Below, piece by piece: positions 1 through 5,447 of a DNA stretch of 5,447 nt. Origin of the DNA: Deltaproteobacteria bacterium (lineage in GTDB: Bacteria > Desulfobacterota > JADFXK01); NCBI GenBank assembly GCA_015233285.1, contig JADFYA010000255.1, positions 1 through 5,447 of the forward strand. Reading direction: 5' to 3'. The translations under genes and the position numbers were made by a program. Below the pieces are notes generated by a model that was not told the origin of the DNA, searched no databases, and was given only the letters and a program-made list of their open reading frames with translations. Every line of letters starts with the position of its first letter. The first letter of the stretch is position 1.

Positions 1-468
1 AAGAAGATTGAAGCCTTCGAAATGAAGATGGCCTCGCTGGTGATTATCATCCCCTTGTTTTTTGTGCTCACGTGCACGGCCGTGGCCATAGTTACGGAAG
101 CAGGGAAAGCCGGCATATCCAATCCGGGAGCCCATGGGTTCAGCCAGATCCTGTACGCCTTTTCTTCGATGGCCAACAACAACGGCAGCGCCTTTGCCGG
201 GATAAACGCCAACTCCTGGTTCTATAATATCCTCGGCGGCCTGGCCATGCTCTTCGGCCGGTTTTGGCTGGCTATCCCGACCCTGGCCATTGCTGGATCG
301 TTGGCGGAAAAGAAAACCGTCCCGGTCAGTTCCGGTACGCTCCCGACCCATACTCCGCTTTTCGCCGGACTCTTGATCGCCGTGGTGGCGGTGGTGGGTG
401 CCCTGACCTATTTTCCCGCCCTGGCCTTGGGACCCTTCGTGGAACATTTAAGCATGATCAAACCATAA
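1..468 (+). CDS. kdpA: KdpA, K+-selective subunit of the Kdp transporter (C-terminal part, 5' end outside window)
   Basis: KdpA is the membrane subunit of the KdpFABC complex that selects and binds K+; it descends from a K+-channel-like fold with four pore-loop repeats. The frame is open from base 1 and ends at TAA 466-468, giving 155 residues, roughly the last quarter of a protein usually about 557 residues long. The fourth pore loop is visible as ANNNGSAFAG; its glycine codon at 184-186 corresponds to the selectivity-filter glycine of the last repeat (G468 in E. coli). Other family hallmarks are NPGAHGFSQ (121-147), GRFWLAIPTLAIAGSL and the SSGTLPTHTPLFAGLL stretch. Three hydrophobic spans are seen at about 34-93, 217-306 and 358-430. 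The first in-frame ATG (22) is internal and not a real start. Identification is by recalled similarity to E. coli KdpA. The gap to kdpB is unusually long for this operon. Confidence 0.97.
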   Translation, partial: KKIEAFEMKMASLVIIIPLFFVLTCTAVAIVTEAGKAGISNPGAHGFSQILYAFSSMANNNGSAFAGINANSWFYNILGGLAMLFGRFWLAIPTLAIAGSLAEKKTVPVSSGTLPTHTPLFAGLLIAVVAVVGALTYFPALALGPFVEHLSMIKP

Positions 469-504
469 GGGTCCGAGCCTTCGTCAAGGCAAATGCGTAA
501 CGAC

Positions 505-512
505 AAAGGAGG
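505..512 (+). promoter_or_regulatory. Orphan Shine-Dalgarno-like sequence
   Basis: AAAGGAGG is a near-ideal ribosome binding site but has no usable start codon at normal distance: the nearest candidate, TTG at 528-530, is followed by one codon and then a stop. It lies 36 bases after the kdpA stop. It may be a remnant of the original kdpB ribosome binding site, separated from kdpB when the downstream repeat was inserted; this is inference. Chance occurrence is also possible. Confidence 0.3.
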
Positions 513-549
513 CCCCACCCAATACCGTTGTATTAAGGCAACGACATTA

Positions 550-639
550 AGATTTCTCGCTTCGCAACGAAATGACAGAGAAGTAGACCGTCCGGAATGA
601 CAATGTAAATTTGTCATCCCGAGCGAAGTGAGGAATCCT
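550..639. repeat. Imperfect palindromic (REP/MITE-like) repeat in the kdpA-kdpB gap
   Basis: The right arm (612-639, starting TGTCATCCCGAGCGAAG) is, in reverse complement, closely similar to the left arm (550-577, ending AAATGACA). They share GATT-CTC-CTTCGC and ATGACA blocks with scattered mismatches and one indel. About 34 bases separate the arms, and this spacer contains another ATGACA copy. The core TGTCAT(T/C)CCGAGCGAAG.GAGGAATC resembles a palindromic motif I recall recurring between genes in many bacterial genomes, including deltaproteobacteria; that is recollection, not a search. No transposase and no convincing target-site duplication are visible. The element, with flanking sequence, accounts for most of a 195-base gap between two genes that are normally much closer. 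Confidence 0.7.
593..621 (+). other. Stem-loop within the repeat, upstream of kdpB
   Basis: CGGAATGACAA (593-603) pairs with TTGTCATCCCG (611-621) across a 7-base loop, with 10 of 11 positions complementary and one A-C mismatch (596 against 618). There is no T-run after the stem, so it is not an intrinsic terminator. In the kdp transcript it would lie about 30 bases upstream of the kdpB ribosome binding site. The right strand of the stem can instead pair with the left arm of the larger palindrome (about 568-577), so two folds compete. Confidence 0.55.
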
Positions 640-651
640 ATCACATCCGAA

Positions 652-657
652 GAGGAA
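652..657 (+). promoter_or_regulatory. kdpB ribosome binding site
   Basis: GAGGAA lies 6 bases before the ATG at 664. It decides the kdpB start in favour of 664 over the in-frame upstream GTG at 628, which sits inside the palindromic repeat and has no good Shine-Dalgarno. Confidence 0.8.
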
Positions 658-663
658 CCACAT

Positions 664-2736
664 ATGACGACTAAAGAAAAACCCCGCCCGCTTTTTGACC
701 CGGCTTTAGTAAAAAAGGCTGGGTGGGAATCCATTTTGAAATTGACTCCCCGGCATCAAATCCGCAATCCGGTTATATTTACCGTATATGTGGGGAGCAT
801 CTTAACCACCGTTTTATTCATCCAGGCCCTGATCGGGACAGGGGAAGCTCCCACCGGGTTCATCCTGGCCATTACCTGCTGGTTGTGGTTTACGGTGATC
901 TTTGCCAATTTTGCCGAGGCTATGGCCGAAGGTCGGGGTAAAGCTCAGGCCGCGGCCCTACGTAAGACCAAACGGGAGATCAAGGCCCGGTTGTTGGATG
1001 CTCCCCAGCGGGAGGCCAAGGTGACCGAGGTGCCGTCGTCCGACCTTCGCAAAGGCCATGCCGTGTTAGTCGAGGCCGGTGACTTTATTCCCTGCGACGG
1101 CGAGGTGGTGGAAGGCATTGCCTCGGTGGATGAGAGCGCCATTACCGGTGAAAGCGCCCCGGTCATCCGGGAAAGCGGTGGTGACCGAAGCGCGGTTACC
1201 GGAGGCACGCGGGTCCTGTCCGACTGGTTGATCGTCCGGGCCACGGCCAATCCCGGCGAAGCTTTCATCGACCGCATGATCGCCATGGTCGAAGGCGCCA
1301 AGCGTCGAAAAACACCGAATGAAATCGCCTTGAATATCTTACTGGCGGCCTTGACTCTGATCTTCCTGCTGGTCTGTTTCACCTTGCTGCCGTTTTCCAT
1401 TTTCAGCGTCACTGCGGCCGGCAAAGGCTCGGTCGTCACCGTGACAGCCTTGGTGGCCCTGTTCGTCTGTCTGGCTCCGACGACTATCGGCGGGTTATTG
1501 TCGGCCATCGGTATCGCCGGAATGGACCGGCTGATCGTGGCCAATGTCATTGCCATGTCGGGCCGGGCCGTGGAAGCAGCCGGTGACGTGGATGTGCTGC
1601 TGCTGGATAAAACCGGCACCATCACCCTGGGTAACCGGCAGGCCACGCAGTTTATCCCCGCGGCCGGAGTCAGTGTCCAGAGCCTGGCGGATGCGGCCCA
1701 GTTGGCCTCCCTGGCCGATGAGACCCCGGAGGGCCGGAGCATCGTTGTCCTGGCCAAGCAAGAATACGGCCTGCGGGGACGCGACGTGCAGAAGCTTGGG
1801 GCAAAATTTGTGGCTTTTACCGCCCAGACCCGGATGAGCGGGGTGGATCTGGCCGGCCGCCAAATCCGCAAAGGCGCCCCGGACGCGATTGAGACCTATG
1901 TCCAGCACCTGGGTGGAACCATGCCGTCTTCCGTCCGGGAGGCGATCAGGACGATAGCCCAGCAGGGCGGAACGCCGATTGTAGTGGCGGAGGGCGATCG
2001 AACCCTGGGCGCCATCTGGTTGAAGGACATCGTCAAAGGCGGGATTCGGGAGCGCTTTGCTGAATTTCGGCAGATGGGCATCAAGACCATCATGGTCACG
2101 GGCGACAATTCCTTGACTGCGGCGGCCATTGCCGCGGAGGCCGGGGTGGATGATTTCCTGGCTGAAGCTACTCCTGAGGCCAAGTTAAAGATGATCCGGG
2201 AGATTCAGGCTGAGGGGCGGCTGGTGGCCATGACGGGTGACGGGACGAATGATGCCCCGGCCCTGGCCCAGGCGGATGTGGGCGTGGCCATGAACACGGG
2301 CACCCAGGCGGCCAAGGAGGCCGGGAACATGGTGGACCTGGATTCCAGTCCGACCAAGCTCCTGGAGGTGGTGACCATCGGGAAACAGTTACTTATGACC
2401 CGAGGCGCCTTAACCACGTTCAGTATCTCCAACGACGTGGCCAAATACTTCGCCATTATCCCGGCTACCTTCGTCGGCACCTATCCTCAGCTAAACAGCC
2501 TTAATCTTATGGGATTAGCTACTCCGGCCAGCGCTATTCTGTCGGCCGTGATTTTCAACGCCCTGATCATCGTCTTTCTTATCCCTCTGGCTCTGCGCGG
2601 GGTTAAGTACCGGCCCCTGGGCGCGGCCCGCGTGCTCCGGGACAACCTCTTAATTTATGGGTTGGGCGGGTTGGTTGTTCCGTTTATTGGGATTAAGTTG
2701 ATCGATCTTATCTTGGTTGCTTTACATTTGGCTTGA
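664..2736 (+). CDS. kdpB: KdpB, K+-transporting P-type ATPase catalytic subunit
   Basis: KdpB hydrolyses ATP to drive K+ import through KdpA in the inner membrane (P1A-type ATPase). The 690-residue product compares with 682 in E. coli. Visible in order: two N-terminal membrane spans (about 38-58 and 66-86); the actuator loop TGES at 161-164; the TM4 motif APTTIGG with Pro272; the phosphorylation motif DKTGT with Asp315; nucleotide-domain Phe385 and Lys403 in KGAPDAI; MVTGDN; the hinge motif TGDGTNDAP with Asp526 and Asp530; and Asp591/Lys594 in the TM5 NDVAKYF motif, matching E. coli D583/K586 implicated in coupling. From Pro272 on, numbering runs 8 ahead of E. coli; about 6 of these come from a longer extracytoplasmic loop near residue 255. 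Start 664 is chosen for its Shine-Dalgarno and because the longer GTG start at 628 would add 12 repeat-encoded residues. All key residues are intact, so it should be active. kdpC follows 10 bases downstream. Confidence 0.98.
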   Translation: MTTKEKPRPLFDPALVKKAGWESILKLTPRHQIRNPVIFTVYVGSILTTVLFIQALIGTGEAPTGFILAITCWLWFTVIFANFAEAMAEGRGKAQAAALRKTKREIKARLLDAPQREAKVTEVPSSDLRKGHAVLVEAGDFIPCDGEVVEGIASVDESAITGESAPVIRESGGDRSAVTGGTRVLSDWLIVRATANPGEAFIDRMIAMVEGAKRRKTPNEIALNILLAALTLIFLLVCFTLLPFSIFSVTAAGKGSVVTVTALVALFVCLAPTTIGGLLSAIGIAGMDRLIVANVIAMSGRAVEAAGDVDVLLLDKTGTITLGNRQATQFIPAAGVSVQSLADAAQLASLADETPEGRSIVVLAKQEYGLRGRDVQKLGAKFVAFTAQTRMSGVDLAGRQIRKGAPDAIETYVQHLGGTMPSSVREAIRTIAQQGGTPIVVAEGDRTLGAIWLKDIVKGGIRERFAEFRQMGIKTIMVTGDNSLTAAAIAAEAGVDDFLAEATPEAKLKMIREIQAEGRLVAMTGDGTNDAPALAQADVGVAMNTGTQAAKEAGNMVDLDSSPTKLLEVVTIGKQLLMTRGALTTFSISNDVAKYFAIIPATFVGTYPQLNSLNLMGLATPASAILSAVIFNALIIVFLIPLALRGVKYRPLGAARVLRDNLLIYGLGGLVVPFIGIKLIDLILVALHLA

Positions 2737-2739
2737 GGG
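2735..2739 (+). promoter_or_regulatory. kdpC ribosome binding site overlapping the kdpB stop
   Basis: GAGGG begins inside the kdpB TGA (2734-2736) and lies 7 bases before the kdpC ATG at 2747. The overlap suggests that kdpC translation is coupled to termination on kdpB, fitting equal subunit supply. Confidence 0.75.
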
Positions 2740-2746
2740 TATAATC

Positions 2747-3346
2747 ATGACTAGAGAATTATTGAACTTGACTAAGACAGCCGTCTTGTTGCTGGTCGGC
2801 CTGACTATGGTCACCGGGATTATTTACCCGGCGCTGGTGACCGGGTTAGCTCAAATTTGCTTTCCCCGGCAGGCTGGCGGAAGCATGATCGTGCGGCAAG
2901 GTAAAATCGTCGGGTCGGAGCTTATCGGGCAACCCTTTGATCAATCTAAATACTTCTGGGGACGGCCGTCAGCCACCAGCCCGTCTCCATACAATGCCGC
3001 GTCTTCTTCGGGCTCCAACTTAGGCCCGACCAACCCTGCCTTGCTCGATGGGATTAAGGCCGGAGTTGCGGCCATTAGAAAGGAAGATCCCACCCAGACG
3101 CAACCGGTTCCGGTGGACCTGGTCACGGCTTCCGGCAGCGGTCTGGACCCCCACATCAGCCCGGCTTCGGCCATGCTCCAGGCGCAACGGGTGGCCCACC
3201 AGCGGAGACTACCCGAGAAACAGGTTCAAGAACTGATCCTCCGGCACGTTGAAGGCCGGCAATTGGGAATATTGGGTGAACCACGGGTCAACGTATTGAA
3301 GCTAAACCTTGATTTAGACGCGATGACTGCATATCAGGGACGATAA
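2747..3346 (+). CDS. kdpC: KdpC, accessory subunit of the Kdp transporter
   Basis: KdpC is the single-span subunit of KdpFABC; in the known E. coli structures it contacts KdpA and projects a soluble domain outside the cytoplasmic membrane. The exact role is debated (assembly, raising ATP or K+ affinity). The product has 199 residues (E. coli 190). Residues about 11-34 form the one membrane helix, ending in the typical GIIYPALVTGLAQ. The outer domain shows the family signatures YFWGRPSAT (69-77), SGSNLGPTNP (88-97) and DLVTASGSGLDPHISP (124-139). The ATG at 2747 is preferred over a TTG at 2717 inside kdpB because it has GAGGG at proper spacing and gives the standard N-terminus. The stop is TAA 3344-3346. 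Nothing is truncated or odd. Confidence 0.97.
   Translation: MTRELLNLTKTAVLLLVGLTMVTGIIYPALVTGLAQICFPRQAGGSMIVRQGKIVGSELIGQPFDQSKYFWGRPSATSPSPYNAASSSGSNLGPTNPALLDGIKAGVAAIRKEDPTQTQPVPVDLVTASGSGLDPHISPASAMLQAQRVAHQRRLPEKQVQELILRHVEGRQLGILGEPRVNVLKLNLDLDAMTAYQGR
3336..3340 (+). promoter_or_regulatory. Candidate kdpD ribosome binding site inside the end of kdpC
   Basis: AGGGA in the last codons of kdpC lies 10 bases before an ATG at 3351. It is only a moderate match to a Shine-Dalgarno. The alternative GGAG at 3369-3372 is too close to ATG 3375 (2 bases) and too far from ATG 3390 (17 bases), which is why the 3351 start was chosen. Confidence 0.4.
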
Positions 3347-3350
3347 TGAG

Positions 3351-5447
3351 ATGAGGGGCATTAACCCTGGAGAGATGACTATAACCTCTATGTCTTCGAT
3401 AAATGAGAAAAGGCCCGATCCTGATGTCCTCCTGGCCCATGTTCAGAAGGAAGAACGCCAAAAGCACCGAGGCAAGCTGCGCATATTCTTCGGCGCCGCC
3501 CCCGGAGTCGGCAAAACCTATGCCATGCTTAAGGAAGCTCACCTCCAACTGGCCGAGGGAATCGATGTCGTGGCCGGAGTTGTAGAAACACATGGTCGAG
3601 TTGAGACGGAGGAATTGTTGCAGGGCCTGGAGACCATTCCGCGCAGCCGGATGGAGTACAAGGGGGTGAAGCTGCAGGAGTTCGATATCGACGCGGCCCT
3701 GGCCCGGCAGCCGGGAATAATCCTGGTGGATGAACTGGCCCATACCAATGCTCCAGGTTCGCGGCACGGTAAACGGTGGCAAGATGTCCGGGAGTTGCTG
3801 GACCGGGGCATAGATGTGTACACCTCCCTTAATGTGCAGCACATTGAGAGTCTCAATGATGTGGTGGCCCAGATCACTCGGGTGGTAGTCCGCGAAACAG
3901 TGCCGGATTCGATCCTGGAAGAAGCCGAGGCCGTGGTCCTGGTCGATTTGCCTCCCGGCGACCTGCTCAAACGGCTGAAAGAGGGCAAAGTCTACATCCC
4001 CAAACAGGCTGAATGGGCGGCTCAAAATTTCTTCGGAACCGGTAACCTGATCGCCTTGCGCGAACTGGCCTTGCGGATCACGGCCGACCGGGTGAATTCC
4101 GAGGTGCTGGTCTATCGCCAGGATCAGGCCATCGAAACCACCTGGCCCACTTCAGAAAGGTTGCTGGTTTGCGTCGGGCCGAGCCCTTCCTCAGTGAAAC
4201 TCATTCGAGCCACCAAGCGCATGGCGGCCGGGTTGCACGCTCACTGGTTGGCCGTATATGTGGAAACGCCGCGTCAGGTGGAGCTGACGGAGAAACAACG
4301 GCAACGGGCCTTTCAAAACCTTAAGCTGGCTGAACAATTGGGCGCAGAGACGATCACCATGAGCGGACGCAGCATCGCCGAAGTGGTGGTCGGCATCGCC
4401 CGCACCCGGAATGTGACCAAAATGGTCATCGGGAAGCCCATCAGGCCGCGGTGGAAAGACTTCATCCTGGGCAGTCCGGTAGACGAGATTATCCGCTTGA
4501 GTCAAGAGATCGACGTCTATGTCATCACCGGTGACGCCGAGGGCGAGGCGGAAGCTCCCGATACTCCGGTTAAATCAAAAAGCAATTGGTCGGCCTACTC
4601 CATTGGGTTACTTCTCTGGGGAATCTGCACGGCGGTCGCCTTTCTGATGTTTCCAGCTTTTCAGCTAAGCAATGTAATTATGGTTTATCTGTTGGGAGTG
4701 GTCGTCACAGCCATCCGCTGCGGCCGGGGACCATCTATTCTTGCCTCCCTGCTGAGCGTATTGGCCTTTGACTATTGTTTTGTCCCGCCCCGGTTTACGC
4801 TGGCTGTGGCCGACACCCAGTATTTTGTTACTTTTGTGGTCATGCTGATCGTGGCCGTGGTCATCAGCCATCTGACGGCGTTAACCCGAAAACAGGTGGA
4901 AGTCGCCCGATTAAACGAGCGGCGCACGGCCTCCATGCTATCATTAAGCCGGCAATTAGCCAGTACCCGCGGGGCCGGCCGACTGCTGACCATCGCCACG
5001 CAACATATCGCCGATATCTTCGAGTGCCGGGTTGTGGCCCTGCTACCCGACAAACATGACCGGTTGACCGTCGCGTCCGGTAATCTGAAGACATCATCCT
5101 TAAGTGAAAAGGAAGTGAGCGTGGCCCTGTGGACATTCAAAATGGGTCAAGCCGCCGGCCACGGCACCCAAACCCTTCCCGACACTGATCTTCTTTATCT
5201 GCCATTGGTGGGAATTAAAGATCCGGTGGGGGTACTGGGGGTGTTGATGGAGAATCGGAATTCTTTGTTGGGCCCAGATAAGATGCGGTTGCTGGATTCC
5301 TTTGCCAAACAGATTGCCCTGGCCCTGGAGGTCGACCGGTTGGAGGCGATGGCTTTGCAGGCCCAGATGGAGACGGAGTCGGAACGGTTGCGGACTTCAT
5401 TGCTCAGTTCCGTGACTCACGATCTTCAGACTCCCCTGGCCGCCATT
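3351..5447 (+). CDS. kdpD: KdpD, K+/osmotic-stress sensor histidine kinase (3' end outside window)
   Basis: KdpD is the inner-membrane kinase that phosphorylates KdpE to induce kdp genes. The frame stays open to the window end (699 codons; E. coli total is 894). Domains, numbered from 3351: N-terminal KdpD domain (about 40-250) with Walker A GAAPGVGKT (48-56, Lys55) and LVDELAHTNAPGSRH (Asp127, Glu128); a universal-stress-protein-like domain (about 270-395); four membrane spans (about 417-436, 441-457, 461-478, 491-509; DUF4118 type); a basic linker RKQVEVARLNERR; a GAF-like domain (about 530-665); and a helix leading to the H-box THDLQTP with phosphoacceptor His690 (codon 5418-5420). The ATP-binding domain is beyond the window. 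The start is uncertain: 3351 has the better ribosome binding site, 3375 is possible, and 3390 (MSSINEKRPDPD) best matches the E. coli N-terminus (MNNEPLRPDPD). kdpD probably shares the kdpABC transcript. Confidence 0.96.
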   Translation, partial: MRGINPGEMTITSMSSINEKRPDPDVLLAHVQKEERQKHRGKLRIFFGAAPGVGKTYAMLKEAHLQLAEGIDVVAGVVETHGRVETEELLQGLETIPRSRMEYKGVKLQEFDIDAALARQPGIILVDELAHTNAPGSRHGKRWQDVRELLDRGIDVYTSLNVQHIESLNDVVAQITRVVVRETVPDSILEEAEAVVLVDLPPGDLLKRLKEGKVYIPKQAEWAAQNFFGTGNLIALRELALRITADRVNSEVLVYRQDQAIETTWPTSERLLVCVGPSPSSVKLIRATKRMAAGLHAHWLAVYVETPRQVELTEKQRQRAFQNLKLAEQLGAETITMSGRSIAEVVVGIARTRNVTKMVIGKPIRPRWKDFILGSPVDEIIRLSQEIDVYVITGDAEGEAEAPDTPVKSKSNWSAYSIGLLLWGICTAVAFLMFPAFQLSNVIMVYLLGVVVTAIRCGRGPSILASLLSVLAFDYCFVPPRFTLAVADTQYFVTFVVMLIVAVVISHLTALTRKQVEVARLNERRTASMLSLSRQLASTRGAGRLLTIATQHIADIFECRVVALLPDKHDRLTVASGNLKTSSLSEKEVSVALWTFKMGQAAGHGTQTLPDTDLLYLPLVGIKDPVGVLGVLMENRNSLLGPDKMRLLDSFAKQIALALEVDRLEAMALQAQMETESERLRTSLLSSVTHDLQTPLAAI

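Noticed and set aside
526..543. Small inverted repeat CGTTG...CAACG with an 8-base loop
   Set aside because: Five base pairs only; too short to separate from chance and with no associated signal.
499..546. Direct repeat AACGACA at 499-505 and 540-546 as an insertion footprint
   Set aside because: The copies do not flank the palindrome (both lie on its left side), so they are not a target-site duplication; seven bases can recur by chance.
593..621. Intrinsic terminator between kdpA and kdpB
   Set aside because: The stem is AT-rich in its upper half and no run of T follows on the plus strand; termination here would also split an operon whose products act together.
611..641. Possible promoter: TTGTCA (-35-like) followed by TCCTAT
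   Set aside because: The -35-like hexamer is part of the repeat arm, the -10 candidate matches only half the consensus and spacing is 19 bases; not enough to call.
628..663. In-frame GTG start that would lengthen KdpB by 12 residues
   Set aside because: The extra residues are encoded by the palindromic repeat and its edge, there is no good Shine-Dalgarno before 628, and ATG 664 has GAGGAA at 6 bases and gives the normal KdpB N-terminus.
945..1871. 308-codon open frame on the minus strand inside kdpB
   Set aside because: It lies wholly antisense to well-conserved kdpB, its product is a low-complexity Ser/Thr/Arg/Pro-rich sequence typical of a GC-rich shadow frame, and no family is recognisable.
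3354..3368. AGGG...CCCT mini-hairpin between kdpC and kdpD
   Set aside because: Four base pairs with a 7-base loop; likely chance.
3288..4025. 245-codon open frame on the minus strand across the kdpC end and kdpD start
   Set aside because: It mirrors kdpD codons in antisense, has no recognisable domain, and spans two genes whose sense products are clearly conserved.

Overview
This window is almost entirely a high-affinity potassium uptake (Kdp) operon, read on the plus strand. In order it holds the C-terminal 155 residues of kdpA (5' end outside the window), complete kdpB, complete kdpC, and the first ~700 codons of the sensor kinase gene kdpD, cut at the phosphoacceptor histidine region. 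The order kdpA-kdpB-kdpC-kdpD is the classic one. A kdpE response regulator gene would be expected just downstream and the rest of kdpA (perhaps with kdpF) upstream, but neither can be seen here.

The genes are tightly packed except in one place. kdpB and kdpC are 10 bases apart with the kdpC Shine-Dalgarno overlapping the kdpB stop codon. kdpC and kdpD are 4 to 43 bases apart, depending on the kdpD start. The exception is a 195-base gap between kdpA and kdpB (469-663). It carries an imperfect inverted repeat resembling a dispersed palindromic element, plus an apparently orphan Shine-Dalgarno-like sequence. No stretch longer than 300 bases lacks a gene. I see no RNA gene, CRISPR array, transposase, terminator or convincing promoter.

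How the genes work together: KdpA is the K+-selective channel-like subunit, KdpB is the P-type ATPase that powers uptake, and KdpC is the small single-span subunit of the complex. KdpD senses K+ limitation or osmotic/ionic stress and would phosphorylate KdpE to switch the operon on. All catalytic and selectivity residues I could check are present, and all four reading frames are intact across the window.

The organism is a GC-rich Gram-negative-type bacterium. The protein sequences are close to proteobacterial Kdp proteins. The dispersed-repeat consensus in the kdpA-kdpB gap makes me lean to a deltaproteobacterial (Thermodesulfobacteriota-like) lineage, but this is a weak inference. I did not find a previously undescribed system. 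The most interesting item is the palindromic repeat inside the operon and what it may do to kdpB expression.
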